Shown piece by piece: positions 11,221 through 32,447 of a stretch of 32,447 bases of DNA. Each line of letters begins with the position of its first letter. Position 1 is the stretch's first letter. The notes beneath the pieces are model-generated. The model worked only from the letters and a program-made list of their open reading frames with translations. It ran no database searches and was not told the DNA's origin. Position numbers and translations under genes: made by a program. Location of the stretch: the NCBI GenBank assembly GCA_018398765.1, contig JAHBMJ010000200.1, positions 1 to 32,447 on the forward strand, read 5' to 3'. This DNA comes from Chromera velia (taxonomy: Eukaryota > Sar > Chromeraceae).

Positions 11221-11788
11221 ATAGGGGTCTAAATACGGGGGGGGGGGTAGCGTAGTATATAGAGACGTGCCTAGGGGCTACGCCTTAAGGGCGTTATATA
11301 TAAAGGCATTTTGCCCTAGGGGCGTTGTGTTGTCTTGAATGTATAAGATCTTAGACAGGCTACACCTCTTCATTGATAAAAAGTTGAGCTAAACTCATGA
11401 ATAATCATATTGTGCTAGTCAGATCCAACTGAATCTGGCCAAATCTAGCCAATTTACATCAGCCGTCGCCCTTTAATACATCATGAAAAATCTAGTCGTT
11501 AGATCAAAATCAAACATGATTCATTCATTCTTGTCTGTTGTGGAAGAAGGTCTTTGTCAGCATACATGTCTGAATAAAAGGGCTTTTGAACACTCGTGTA
11601 TCGCCCTGCATAGAAAACACTCTTTCAACGCCCCCCTACGACCTCCTACGCTAGCTCCTACGCCCCTGCAGGGGCGTTATATATAGCCGTTGGCCAAAGG
11701 CCGACGCCCCCCCCCCGAGGTGCTATACATACGCAAAGCCGACAACGCCCCTTCATAGGGTGTTGTAATAGCAATTCTAGACCCCTAT
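11221..11788. mobile_element. hAT-like non-autonomous element, copy A
   Basis: Terminal inverted repeats ATAGGGGTCTA (11221-11231) and TAGACCCCTAT (11778-11788) bound 568 bases. The flanking octamers TCTAACAC (11213-11220) and TCTAAGAA (11789-11796) match at 6 of 8 positions, consistent with an aged 8-bp target duplication. Inside, a G-run follows the left end, and GGGCGTTATATATA occurs twice (about 11289 and 11671). No transposase ORF is present. The ends resemble those of copy B at 12393-13172. Confidence 0.6.
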
Positions 11789-11796
11789 TCTAAGAA

Positions 11797-12384
11797 GTTC
11801 TATCAAGCTTTATCTTCAGACTTCTTTGGACTCCACATGAATCCGACTTTATAGGTTCAACTAGAGATTCAATGACTTCAGCTGACTTCAACTCAAACCC
11901 TGCCGTAAGATATTGCTCAGACAACATGTTGCTAAAGAGGCCAAACGTAGACTTGCATGTGTGTGCAGAGCTTCGAGTGCGACATATATAGGCAGACTGC
12001 GTATACGCGCAGTGGCGGAGCATGACATCGGCATGCGGGCTCATTCAGATACAGCGTATGCAAGGGTCCAAAAGGCGGTACCACAGAGTAGGACTCCATA
12101 CGGCTTAGTTTTATAAAACAACTCTGAGCTCTCTACTCTCCCTATATAACGTTGCAATACACGTAACATTGCATTAAATACACAGCAACTGTTACACTCT
12201 ACTTCTACGGCTGCGTCTGTGATTTTCTTAAAAATTGGTTTATTTAGTAGATCTTAATCTAAATTCAAACATATGTCTGTATTTTTTTATTCTACATAGC
12301 CAAATCATAATGCACTTATTATCAGTTATGTATATTTTTTTGCTTCATCGTTTATTTAAGCATATACATGTAAATAGTTTTTAG
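11797..12384. other. Intergenic spacer between the two hAT-like elements
   Basis: AT-rich toward the right. Short ORFs on both strands (for example 11790-12044) have no recognisable content. Confidence 0.5.
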
Positions 12385-12392
12385 TTATTTCA

Positions 12393-13172
12393 ATAGGGGT
12401 GTAAAATCTCTTTTGGATGGGGGGGGGGGACCTCGTNNNNNNNNNNNGGGGGGGGGGGCGCGCGGAGTTCGTGTGCGCGATCAAAATTGATTTTTTGAGT
12501 CTGTCATTGAATGATTTACCTGCCTCGCCATGCCCCACCTTCTGTGAACAGTCGCTTTCTTATATGGTTGTTCTGTTTTCTCTTACCTTACACTGCTGCT
12601 GACTGTGATGCCTTCATACCGCTCACTGCTGCTGATTCTGCTGTTCAAGCCCGGACCCCATTGAGATCGCTGATCCGTTGCCGACCATTAATTTTTTCAT
12701 TGTCTTTCCCTCTGAAGTCCTTTCAAGATGCTGTGAAGATTCGTACTTCAAAAAGGCACATCAATCACCTAATGTCTATATTGCAAGTGTTTCTGCCTTT
12801 GCCATTCTCTGTTTGATGACAAATTAGAAAAAATTAGAAGCTGATTAATGACACCTCATGACGGAGTTAAATTCAATTGATGCTGAAGTTAATTTTATTC
12901 AAGTTACAAAATGTTATAAGAAGATTTTAGCTAGAATTTTGGAAGTTTAAGTATGTTTTGAGTTAGAGTTGAGAATAGTTTAGGCTTCATGAAGGTTATC
13001 ATCTAGGTTATCTTCATGACCTAGCACTTTTTTTTACCTAGAGCTCTCCGAACAGGGGGGTCCCCGTTCAGAGGGGTCTGATCTCCCTAGAGCTCGAACG
13101 GGGGGGACCCCGTCAGATCTGGAGTCCTAAGAGCTCGAACGCATCCCCCCTTCCCCGTTTTTACACCCCTAT
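12393..13172. mobile_element. hAT-like non-autonomous element, copy B, with perfect 8-bp target duplication
   Basis: Perfect 14-base inverted ends: ATAGGGGTGTAAAA at 12393-12406 and its complement at 13159-13172. The octamer TTATTTCA lies immediately outside on both sides (12385-12392 and 13173-13180). TIRs of the TAGGGGTG type and 8-bp duplications are hallmarks of the hAT superfamily. The 780-base interior has G-runs, a sequencing gap of 11 N, palindromic G/C blocks near 13053-13110 and no transposase, so it would depend on an enzyme encoded elsewhere. Confidence 0.75.
12437..12447. other. Assembly gap (11 N) inside G-runs
   Basis: Eleven N bases are bounded by long G homopolymers, so the true length and sequence here are unknown. 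ORFs that read across it are artefacts. Confidence 0.95.
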
Positions 13173-13180
13173 TTATTTCA

Positions 13181-13757
13181 CTTTTTGGTTTGAATATATT
13201 ATCAAAAATCTATCATACACTAAGAGAATCATTCATGTTTCAACTATTATTTCAATTACTTAACTTAACTGTGTAACTTAAGGCGAAGTTTGATAAAATT
13301 TTATTATATATGTTGAGTGTCAGACACAAGACTTATAATTGATATTTTTTAAATTTTTCGTTTTCTTACTCCGTTCCTCTTTTTACCAACTTCGTCTGCG
13401 CGATTCTTGCCAAATATGCTTTGGTAGGTTTTTCAACAACCTTCTCACTGAGTCGATTGAATAATGATTGAATGAAGGCCGTTGAGCTAAGAGAATCTCA
13501 AAGATCAGAATCTCTTATACATTCGGAAGGGAAATATGGCGAGGGGCATCTGGACAGAGAGTTAGACCCGTTCAACCCCTGCTTTCCCTCCGTGAGTGAA
13601 TGCCCTCCCCTCTATACAGCAGAGCCAAAGGTATCGGACAAAAAGCTGACCCAGCTGCTGATGCCCGGTATTTTCCACTTTGCAGTCACAAGACAATCAA
13701 GCAGCTGGAAGACAGACAAGCAGACAAACAGGCAGACAAAGAGGTACAACGACAGGT
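13181..13757. other. 3' flank of the PH-domain gene
   Basis: AT-rich to about 13470, then more balanced. A plus-strand ORF (13472-13981) overlaps the antisense coding end and is not credible. An ACAG-type tetranucleotide tract lies near 13710-13740. Confidence 0.5.
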
Positions 13758-16366
13758 TCAGGTTGACCGAGATTGTGGGGTGTGCTCCGATAAGGACATC
13801 CGCCTCTCTCTGCCAGACGCAGAGGCGGAGGCGGATGCACTTCCCCTCTCTCCTGTCTGTGCGCCTGAAGGGGGCACTGCCGTCCGCATCAGACCTGAAG
13901 AGCAGGCAGTGGACTGATTGGACTCTGCGGTTGTCTGCCGTTGGTAGCTGCTCGGCCAGTCTCCCCCATAAGCACTGTTAGGGGGCCACCAGGATAAAGG
14001 TAGAGACATCAGGGGTGCTACCTGTGGCGGAAACTTTCCTCCAGGAAACATTCCGGCCCCCTTTCTGTCCTGAATCTGCATGAAACCGCTTTCTGGGCCC
14101 ATGCCCTGAGGGACCCCCCCGGGAAGGCCAAAGGCAGACTGCCATCCCTCAAAGGGAGCAAAGCAGAAAGCCACCGCGAGAGGCGGCATGGCATGAGGGG
14201 CAGGGGAAGAGCTTTGCCCCCCCGTCTCCCCCTCTCCGTTCGGGACCCCCCCTGCCGAGAACGATTCTGATTTGGGGAGGCCGCCTGGCGGCGGGTATGC
14301 GGGGCCCGAGAAGGACCCCACCCCACCCTGCGGCGGCGCCCCCAGAACGGCAGGGCCTTCATTGACTCGGGGCAGGCCTGAATCATTCAGGCTGCTCGTT
14401 CGAGATCCGCGCCCCCCGGCTGCCTGATAGAACACGCGCGCCCCCCCTGATTCCTGACTCAGAAGACCTGTCTGGACTCCCTCTCCCCCCCCCTCTCCCT
14501 CTGCAGCTTCCGGGATTATGCCAAGAGAATGGCTGTCGGCAGGAAGGCCAGAGGACCCGTGGAAAGGCAGGACAGAGTCTCCTGTCTGCCTGCCCAGACT
14601 CAAGTGACGCTCTCCACCCTCGCCCCCCCCACTGGCACGGGAGCTTCGACGCATGCCTCCCTGGTCCCCCCCCTCTTCCCCCGGAGCTGCCGCCTGAGAG
14701 GTGAGGGGGGGGGGCAGCGCTGGCGAGAGCAGATGGGTCAGGACAAGACGCAGCCCCGCGACCCATAGAGAGGCAGTGCTCGCGTCTGGTGCTTGGAAAT
14801 CATACGTACGTTTTTTAACGGGATGGGACAGATAGAAAAATCTGCACGAAGCACATTGCAAGAGAAGGCATCATCACGAAGCAGTCGGCCTTGCAACTCC
14901 CTTGCAGAAGCTGTACGTGTCATCTTCGCGTTTTTCTAATGGAAATCCGATTCAGTGGACAAAGCATTTGGAAAAACAAGAAGTGAGCAGAACACGCACG
15001 GCAGTAATTTATTGGCAAGAGCACCTAGCCGCAAGAGGAACCCATGGGAAGTAAAGACAAATGGACACTCTTGGTTGAGACACAAATCCTTCTGTTTCTC
15101 TATCTCTCGGTTTGCGCGCGAGCGCAGCCCTCTTGTGTGCTTGCTTGTCTGTCTGACCCGATCTCATCTTCCCAAGCAAGCTTCTGTCTATTTCTGGGTG
15201 CACTCATGCGGCCCACCTCTCAAGTGTTGCCGTCCCTTCCGGCGCCGTCGCTTCTTTTTGTTTCTTCCCCTTTGGTCCTGCGCTCTCCGACGGAAAGCGC
15301 GACCGAACTCTGGCAGATTTGCCCAAACACACGAGCTCCGCAACACACTCAACGTTGAGAATCGGCGTCTCTCCCTGTTCTTGGGCAGCAGACACCGGCG
15401 GGGCTCCCTGATCCTTCCCTTTCGCTTTCTTTCCCTTTTGGTGCCTCTTCGGTGATTGGGGCCCGTTCTTGCCTTTCTTGCTGGCGAGAAGTGCCGCGGC
15501 GATTTCCTGAAGAGACACCCCGCTTTTTCTGCACCCACTCAAAGAAGGATAGATGTTCACTTACACGTTCATTAATCCGCACATGAACACACAGACGGGC
15601 ACCCACTCAAAGAAGGATAGATGTTCACGTACACGTTCATTAATCCGCACATGAACACACAGACGGGCACCCACTCAAAGAAGGATAGATGTTCACTTAC
15701 ACGTTCATTAATCCGCACATGAACACACAGACGGGCACCCACTCAAAGAAGGATAGATGTTCACTTACACGTTCATTAATCCGCACATGAACACACAGAC
15801 GGGCACCCCCTCAAAGAAGGATAGATGTTCACTTACACGTTCATTAATCCGCACATGAACACACAGACGGGCACCCACTCAAAGAAGGATAGATGTTCAC
15901 TTACACGTTCATTAATCCGCACATGAACACACAGACGGGCACCCACTCAAAGAAGGATAGATGTTCACTTACACGTTCATTAATCCGCACATGAACACAC
16001 AGACGGGCACCCACTCAAAGAAGGATAGATGTTCACTTACACGTTCATTAATCCGCACATGAACACACAGACGGGCAATCCCACCGAGAAAGTGATGCAA
16101 GCAAGGCACTTCCTTCCATCCATCAGAATTTTCTTCCCACAGAGAGAGACACTGGAAGAAGGAACACAAGAGCGCTCGCATAAGTGAGGCGTCAAGGGAG
16201 GGAGAGCATAGGTCGTTGCGTGAACGCCGGACCAGGGAGTAGAGACGAAACAAACAATTCGCAGCCTGCAAAATCAACCCAGAAGGGTACGTGTGGCAAG
16301 AGAAGAGAAAGAAAGAAAAAGAAAGAAAGAAAGAAAGAAAGAAAAAAGGAAAGGAAAGGAAAGGAA

Positions 16367-16397
<31 letters not shown>

Positions 16398-16925
16398 GAA
16401 GGAAGGAAGGAAGGAAGAAGGAAGGCAGGAAGGAAGGAAGGAAGGAAGGAAAGAAAGAAAGAAAGAAAGAAAGAAAGAACCAGAAGAAACGATCGTCACA
16501 AAACGTAAAGGGGCCATAAGTGCTGTTTGGCTGCTGACTGACTTTTTGTTTTTTTCTCTGCTCCACTCCAAAAATGCGAAGAGACCAGCCCCTCCCCCTT
16601 CTCTTTTTTCTTCTGTCTTTGATTTCTCCGTTCCTGCTTTCCCCGCGTTTGCTCCTTCCTTTCCCCTGGCTCCTCTCTTCCCTTTTCCCGGAGAAAGACT
16701 CTCCTCTGCTGAGTCGTATACAACCTGCCGAGTCACAGCAGCTGCGGCTCTGCCCCGAGATCCGCACGAGCAGCACCCACCCTGCAGGTCTGCCTGCCCC
16801 CTGTCCTCGACCAACTTCAGAGTCACGCTCTCCCTCCGCTTCTTGCCAAAATCCAGTTTTTCTACGCGGTGGCCCGCCTGCACAGAGAGGACGGAAATTA
16901 CAAAAATTCATTAAAATGCACTCGT

Positions 16926-16963
<38 letters not shown>

Positions 16964-19651
16964 ACACACACGCGCGCGCGCGTACACACACACACATACA
17001 CACACACGCGCGCGCGCGCACACACACACGGACGAAAACACGCGCATGCAGAGCTCCGCAGAAAGCAATTCGGGGAAGAAGCTTCGAAAGGGAGTTGACT
17101 CAGTGAGTGTCACACAACCAGGAGGCACAGAAGCCATTCACAGTCATGTTGACCAATTGCGAAAACACTGCCAGAATGAAGTGATGATACATGCTCTTGC
17201 TCACGGACAGAGACTCTTCACTCACTCACTCACTCACTCACTCACTCACCCACTCACTCACTCACTGACTTGAAGTTGCTGAATGATTGGGTCCGATGCC
17301 AATGCAGAAGACGACACATCCGCAGCATCAGGTTGCAGGCCCATCAGCGTCCGCATTCCGTCTGTGGGAGTGAGGGTCATCGGAGGGGCCGACACCTGAA
17401 GTTGGGCCGCTGTGACGGCTCCAACCATTCCTCCAACCTGCCCCTCCCTCGTCATCACTGCTTCATCGACCGGGACATCCTCGACTTGCATTGTTCCCAG
17501 CAGAACGGGAGACTCTCCATTCTCTAGCTTCACCCCCTCTGCGTCGTCAATCCGAATTTGATCAACCCCCACAGGTTCGTCTCCCCCTTGAAACTGTCGA
17601 ACACTTTGAAGTAGATTGGTCGTTTGATTCATCTCATCTTTCCCAAACGACGCGACGGCATGGTCCATCAGAGAGGGCGTCTCCTTCTCCTCCATCGGTT
17701 TGAAAGCAGGGCTTTGAAGGGCAGGGAGAGGTGCGCTCTCGGGCTCGGGTAGTGTGGAGGCCAGAGGCGCTGCTTCTTTGCTTGCCATCTGTAAACGTGA
17801 TGCTGCCTCTCGCGCTGATGCGGTCAGAGAAACATCCTCCAACAGACCCCGGGGACTCACTTCTCCTTCTGCCTCCTCCTCTGTCTTTGCACAAGAGGCT
17901 GCGGAAATGCGCTGACCACCAAAATTCTTGGCGACCGCAGCGGCCTGTGCGGGAGAGAGGGTCGGAGAGAGATGCTGCTGGTTTGTTGGGGTCTCCGCTG
18001 TTGGTCCTTTTGGCCGACGACTCAATTGGACTGGCTCTGCGGAACCCATGCGGGAAGGAGGGCGAGGTGCCTCCCCTGTGCGTTTTGTTGACGGAATTCC
18101 GTTTTCTTCACCTTCAGCCTGTGCCATCTTTGGAGAGTTTTGCAACAGGACCTGAGGTATGGTTTTGCCTCCATTGGCAGGTTGCGCGACTGCCTCTGGG
18201 GGGGACACAGTGAGCATTGTAGGGGAGAAAATCGGTGTCGGTGTCACACGCCTGGGTGCGTTGGCTGTTTCTGCTTGGGTTGCCTGCAAAGGGGTGGGGG
18301 CTGCTTCGGGAGGTTGCTGTGAGGCGTTTCTCTCACGTGCGAGGGCTGCCTGTGCCCTGGGAGACTCCGGCCGTTCAGCTCTCCGGGGGCTGCATCGCTT
18401 GGGGGGGGAGGCAGGGAGAGGAGAATCGTTGGCTGGAGGCTTCATACGCAACATGCACGCAGGAGGGGGGGGGGAATGGGAGACCAACTGCGGAGGCGCA
18501 AGAGACGGGAGGGGCGCTGTTGGAGGCTCCCGGGGAGACGGGGAGAGACGGGCGGGCCTGGGAGAGTTGCTGGGAGAGAAGAGCTCTGGAGGTCTGTGAC
18601 AGGTCTTAGGGGGAGAACTCGGACGACTTCGTGGCTCTTCGTTTGCTCCCCTGGCTGTCGAAGGCTCGAACGGCCAGAGGGGGGTGGGGCGAGTGATGGG
18701 AGGGGGGGGGGTTCCGTGGGGGCTGTACTTGCTGGGAGTGACGGAGTCTGCGTGGCGATCCCCCTCCTTCAGAAAAGGGGCGAAAGTGTTAGAGGTGTGG
18801 TTGGCTGTTTCACGAGTTCCCTTTGCGTTCTGTGGTGCCCATTGGCCCTTGATGTCAATCACCGCATCAGCAGGCAACGAGGGACTTGTGGTGGCGGTGC
18901 GGGGAGGAGACACTCCGGGGACAGGGGAGGTCCCTCGGAGGCCCTCTCCCGCAGGCAGACGGGAATGCCAGGGCACAGGCGAATAGGGAGAAGGGGGGCG
19001 TGACCCTGTGAGTCCTCGTCGAGAAGGAGGACTGTAGGTCGAATACCTCCCTCCAGCTGTGTCCACCCTGCTAGCAGCTCGATATCTGGCGTGCGTCACT
19101 GGAGATCGGGTAGCGGGGGAGGGGGGCGATGTGCGCTGCTGAGTTGAGGCCCTGAACGTGCTCCTGTAGCTGGGGGGTGAGCGGGTTGTCTGCTTCTTGT
19201 ATTTCTTGAGAGCCATGTAGGCGTCGAAGAGTTGTCTGAACGAGCCTTTCTCGGTTGATCCTGCCACTGAGTGTCTGAAGGTTGAATGGCCCTGGGCAGA
19301 TTCAACTGCAACCACAGGGCAGGGACTCAGACGGTGGAAGTCAAGGTGCTTTGATGCTGCAGGGGTAGACGGACGGACGTGGGTCCGCATTGCGGACTCT
19401 GTTGAGACCTTCCATCCCGGCCTGGTCGGAGGGGGGCCCGCGGCACCGGATCGGACGTTGACCTGCACGGTGACCGTGCCGGGGCGGTTTCTGGGAGCAG
19501 ATGTGGGCTGGTATGTCCTGTATGGAGTCTGCTGTCCTGTATAGGATTGGCGTCCGTACATCGGTCGGGAGGCGGAGTGGGAGTTGACACGCGAAAGGAT
19601 ACGCGATTCGATTGCTTTCCTCCTATCGAGAGAGGACTCGGGCAGAGGCAT
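13758..19651 (-). CDS. Large PH-domain protein with Pro/Ser-rich N-terminus, four exons
   Basis: Proposed complement join: 17270-19651, 16543-16877, 15217-15528, 13758-14841 (2382+335+312+1084 = 4113 nt, 1370 codons plus stop). Phases are 0, 2 and 2 and all junctions are GT-AG. Residues 1-794 are Pro/Ser/Arg-rich and probably disordered. The PH domain then begins (QQLQ joined to AGHRVEKLDFGKKRRESVTL), is interrupted by a ~60-residue basic/Gly insertion, and resumes with LFAFLEWSREKNK, LNVECVAELVCLGKSARVR, and the last strand and helix FFYLSHPVKKRTYDFQAPD...LWVAGLRLVL, with the invariant helix Trp. The order resembles the PH domain of phospholipase C-type proteins; no PLC catalytic domain is present. 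The tail is Gly/Pro/Ser-rich. The likely role is membrane or phosphoinositide binding, inferred from the domain only. The ATG at 19649-19651 opens the first exon. The exon joins are inferred, not shown by transcripts. Confidence 0.65.
15533..16076. repeat. 68-bp tandem repeat, 8 copies
   Basis: Units start at 15533, 15601, 15669, 15737, 15805, 15873, 15941 and 16009 and are almost identical: copy 2 has an A-to-C-type change (GTAAGT to GTACGT on the minus strand) and copy 5 has one substitution. The 68-base period is not a multiple of three and every frame is broken over several units, so the array is not coding. There are no spacers between units, so it is not a CRISPR array. Confidence 0.95.
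16301..16479. repeat. (GAAA)n/(GGAA)n purine microsatellite
   Basis: About 180 bases of GAAA and GGAA units on the plus strand. It produces long Lys/Glu/Arg ORFs on the plus strand and Phe/Leu/Ser ORFs on the minus strand, all artefacts. It lies in intron 2 of the minus-strand gene. Confidence 0.9.
16926..17030. repeat. (CA)n/(CG)n microsatellite
   Basis: Alternating CA and CG dinucleotide runs, capable of Z-DNA formation, in intron 1 of the minus-strand PH gene. Confidence 0.9.
17218..17266. repeat. (CTCA)n tract directly at a splice donor
   Basis: On the minus strand this reads GTCAGTGAGTGAG..., beginning immediately after the last codon of exon 1 at 17270. Without splicing, the frame ends at a TGA within the tract at 17258-17260. 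Confidence 0.85.
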
Positions 19652-20013
19652 GGGTGTTCTTTGTGATGCTTTCTGTCAGTGGTCCTTTCAGATACGAAGT
19701 TCGGCCGAACTTGCTAAGGGCAGATATGCAGCTTTCGAAAAGAAGCCGCGTCGGCGGACGTTTGATCAACAGTTGTTTGGTCTCTCCCTTTGCGTATCGA
19801 GCCGATACGACTATATGTATATGTAGGTCAAGATACGTCGAAACTCCCTTGTGACTTTGCTCTCTCAAGCTCTTCGCTTGGATCGAGTCTGGTGGCGATG
19901 TCTCAGAGGGTGGATTCAGAGTGCCCTCGATTGCATTGTCAGATCGAACTTCGGCGGAGGACGGAGATATGTATGTACTCTTAGACTGCATGAAGGGGGG
20001 AGTAGAAACACAT

Positions 20014-20017
<4 letters not shown>

Positions 20018-20045
<28 letters not shown>
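20018..20045. repeat. (GA)n microsatellite
   Basis: Uninterrupted GA dinucleotides in the divergent upstream region. Confidence 0.9.
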
Positions 20046-20048
<3 letters not shown>

Positions 20049-20261
20049 ACGCAACGCATGTATGGCGCATGGAGCCGCGGTTGGGGACACATGCGCGAGT
20101 CGCATATATACCATATATACCATATATATTATATTAAATTAATATAATTATATATATATATACGCGCATGCAGCACATATACGCGCAGCCGGCTCCTTTT
20201 GCTACGTGCGCGCACGGCCTGCATTGAATGCATGCATGCATGCATGGGACGTTATGGCAGC

Positions 20262-20317
20262 ATATGATGATAGCATACACGCCCGGAGAGGCGATAAGAA
20301 GAATATGATGATAGCAT
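20262..20317 (-). mobile_element. Short hairpin element flanked by 15-bp direct repeats (copy 3)
   Basis: ATATGATGATAGCAT occurs at 20262-20276 and 20303-20317, bounding a 26-base insert whose reverse complement carries the same core (CTTATCGCCTCTCCGGGCG) as copies at 1264 and 7001. The flanks differ from those at copy 1. Confidence 0.6.
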
Positions 20318-20394
20318 GATGGCAGCATGTCAGAGTTCTGTCATGCAGACTCGGATCGACTGAGTCGATTCTTGACGCCTCTGAGGAAGTATGT

Positions 20395-20490
20395 GTGTAC
20401 AGTCCCATGCTCCAGATGTCGGTGAACATTTTGATAAGGACTCAGAAGCAAGCAGTTCTTGGACCGCGTATCACGTGCGGCAAGGGATTG
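20395..20490 (-). pseudogene. Possible protein-kinase gene scrap
   Basis: The minus strand reads QELLASESLSK in one frame and, after a slip, MFTDIWSMG in the next. Together these match the kinase APE-to-DIWS.G stretch (RAPELL...S..DIWS.G) of MAPK/CDK-like kinases. Nothing flanking extends the match, so this would be a broken fragment. Only about 20 residues are involved; chance is possible. Confidence 0.25.
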
Positions 20491-20628
20491 GATGTGTTGC
20501 GCTTTTGTGTTGTTTCAACTCGTTTGTTGGGGAGACGCTGTTTCATGCAGCACGAGTTTGGATTTCGGAAGATGTTGGGGCAGTGAACCCACGGCAAAAG
20601 TAGTCAATTCCCTTTTTTTCAGAAGAAA

Positions 20629-32447
<11,819 letters not shown>

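Larger units (their letters stand above)
15529..16542 (-). other. Intron 2 of the PH-domain gene
   Basis: Spans from donor GTCAGTCAGC (16542 downward) to an acceptor GGGTGCAG ending at 15529. It contains the 68-bp tandem array and the (GAAA)n/(GGAA)n tract, which is pyrimidine-rich in the transcript. Splicing joins residues REKNK with KKSGVSLQ and keeps the frame. Confidence 0.55.
19652..20628. promoter_or_regulatory. Divergent upstream region between the PH gene and the EGF/HYR gene
   Basis: The two ATGs, at 19651 (minus) and 20629 (plus), point away from each other, so this 977-base interval should hold both promoters. It contains a (GA)n run (20018-20045), an AT/TA dinucleotide-rich stretch (20103-20162), a long TGCATGCATGCATGCA run (about 20227-20245) and copy 3 of the hairpin element. 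No core promoter element is recognised. Confidence 0.5.

Noticed and set aside
12356-12602. ORFs reading across the N gap
   Set aside because: They include undefined bases and homopolymers inside a transposable element.
13472-13981. Plus-strand ORF of 169 codons
   Set aside because: It overlaps the 3' coding end of the antisense PH gene, includes a tetranucleotide tract and has no domain content.
15533-16076. CRISPR-like array
   Set aside because: Units are contiguous 68-mers with no unique spacers, in a eukaryotic intron.
16184-16914. Lys/Glu-rich plus-strand ORFs over 200 codons
   Set aside because: Produced by the (GAAA)n/(GGAA)n microsatellite in several frames at once.
16898-17137. 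Cys/Val/Arg and His/Thr ORFs
   Set aside because: Translations of the (CA)n/(CG)n microsatellite.
17731-18999. Several plus-strand ORFs of 80-175 codons
   Set aside because: Antisense shadows of the 794-codon Pro/Ser-rich exon; GC-rich coding keeps the other strand open.

Overview
This is eukaryotic nuclear DNA. Genes carry spliceosomal introns with GT-AG and two GC-AG boundaries, coding exons are separated by dense microsatellites, and decayed mobile elements lie between genes. The mix of an EGF/HYR polytopic membrane protein, a PH-domain protein with long low-complexity tails, TGCATGCA palindromes and heavy intron content suggests an alveolate alga, perhaps a chromerid such as Chromera. 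That assignment is an inference from style, not from a marker gene.

Layout. 1-2054: mostly AT-rich intergenic DNA with a short hairpin repeat and a GC palindrome. 2055-4461 (+): a two-exon gene for a Ser/Lys/Glu-rich, probably disordered protein of unknown function. 4462-13757: a gene-poor block of genomic debris. It holds a decayed alpha/beta-hydrolase pseudogene (minus, about 5640-6801), the C-terminal part of a dead retroelement polyprotein with a nuclease-like domain (minus, about 7560-8433), a foldback MITE-like element (8859-9039), a ~100-bp direct repeat pair (9933/11058), and two related hAT-like non-autonomous elements with inverted ends and 8-bp target duplications (11221-11788 and 12393-13172, the second containing an 11-N gap).

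13758-19651 (minus): I reconstruct one four-exon gene of 1370 codons from ORFs that look separate. A Pro/Ser-rich N-terminal part of 794 residues is spliced in frame into a PH domain spread over three exons and a Gly/Pro-rich tail. Its second intron contains eight tandem 68-bp repeats, each carrying a donor-like site. 19652-20628 is the shared divergent upstream region, with TGCATGCA runs, a short element flanked by 15-bp direct repeats, and a possible kinase-gene scrap.

20629-32447 (+): at least 20 exons, running off the window end, encode a large surface or membrane protein. The order is a short hydrophobic leader, four complete EGF modules, a truncated EGF fused to a HYR domain, a second HYR domain, a Cys-rich ephrin-receptor-like stalk, a polytopic membrane region of roughly nine hydrophobic segments, and charged cytoplasmic regions. 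The exon phases close exactly over 4659 nt (1553 codons), which is the strongest support for the model; one junction near 25489-25789 is ambiguous.

I saw no rRNA, tRNA or CRISPR array.
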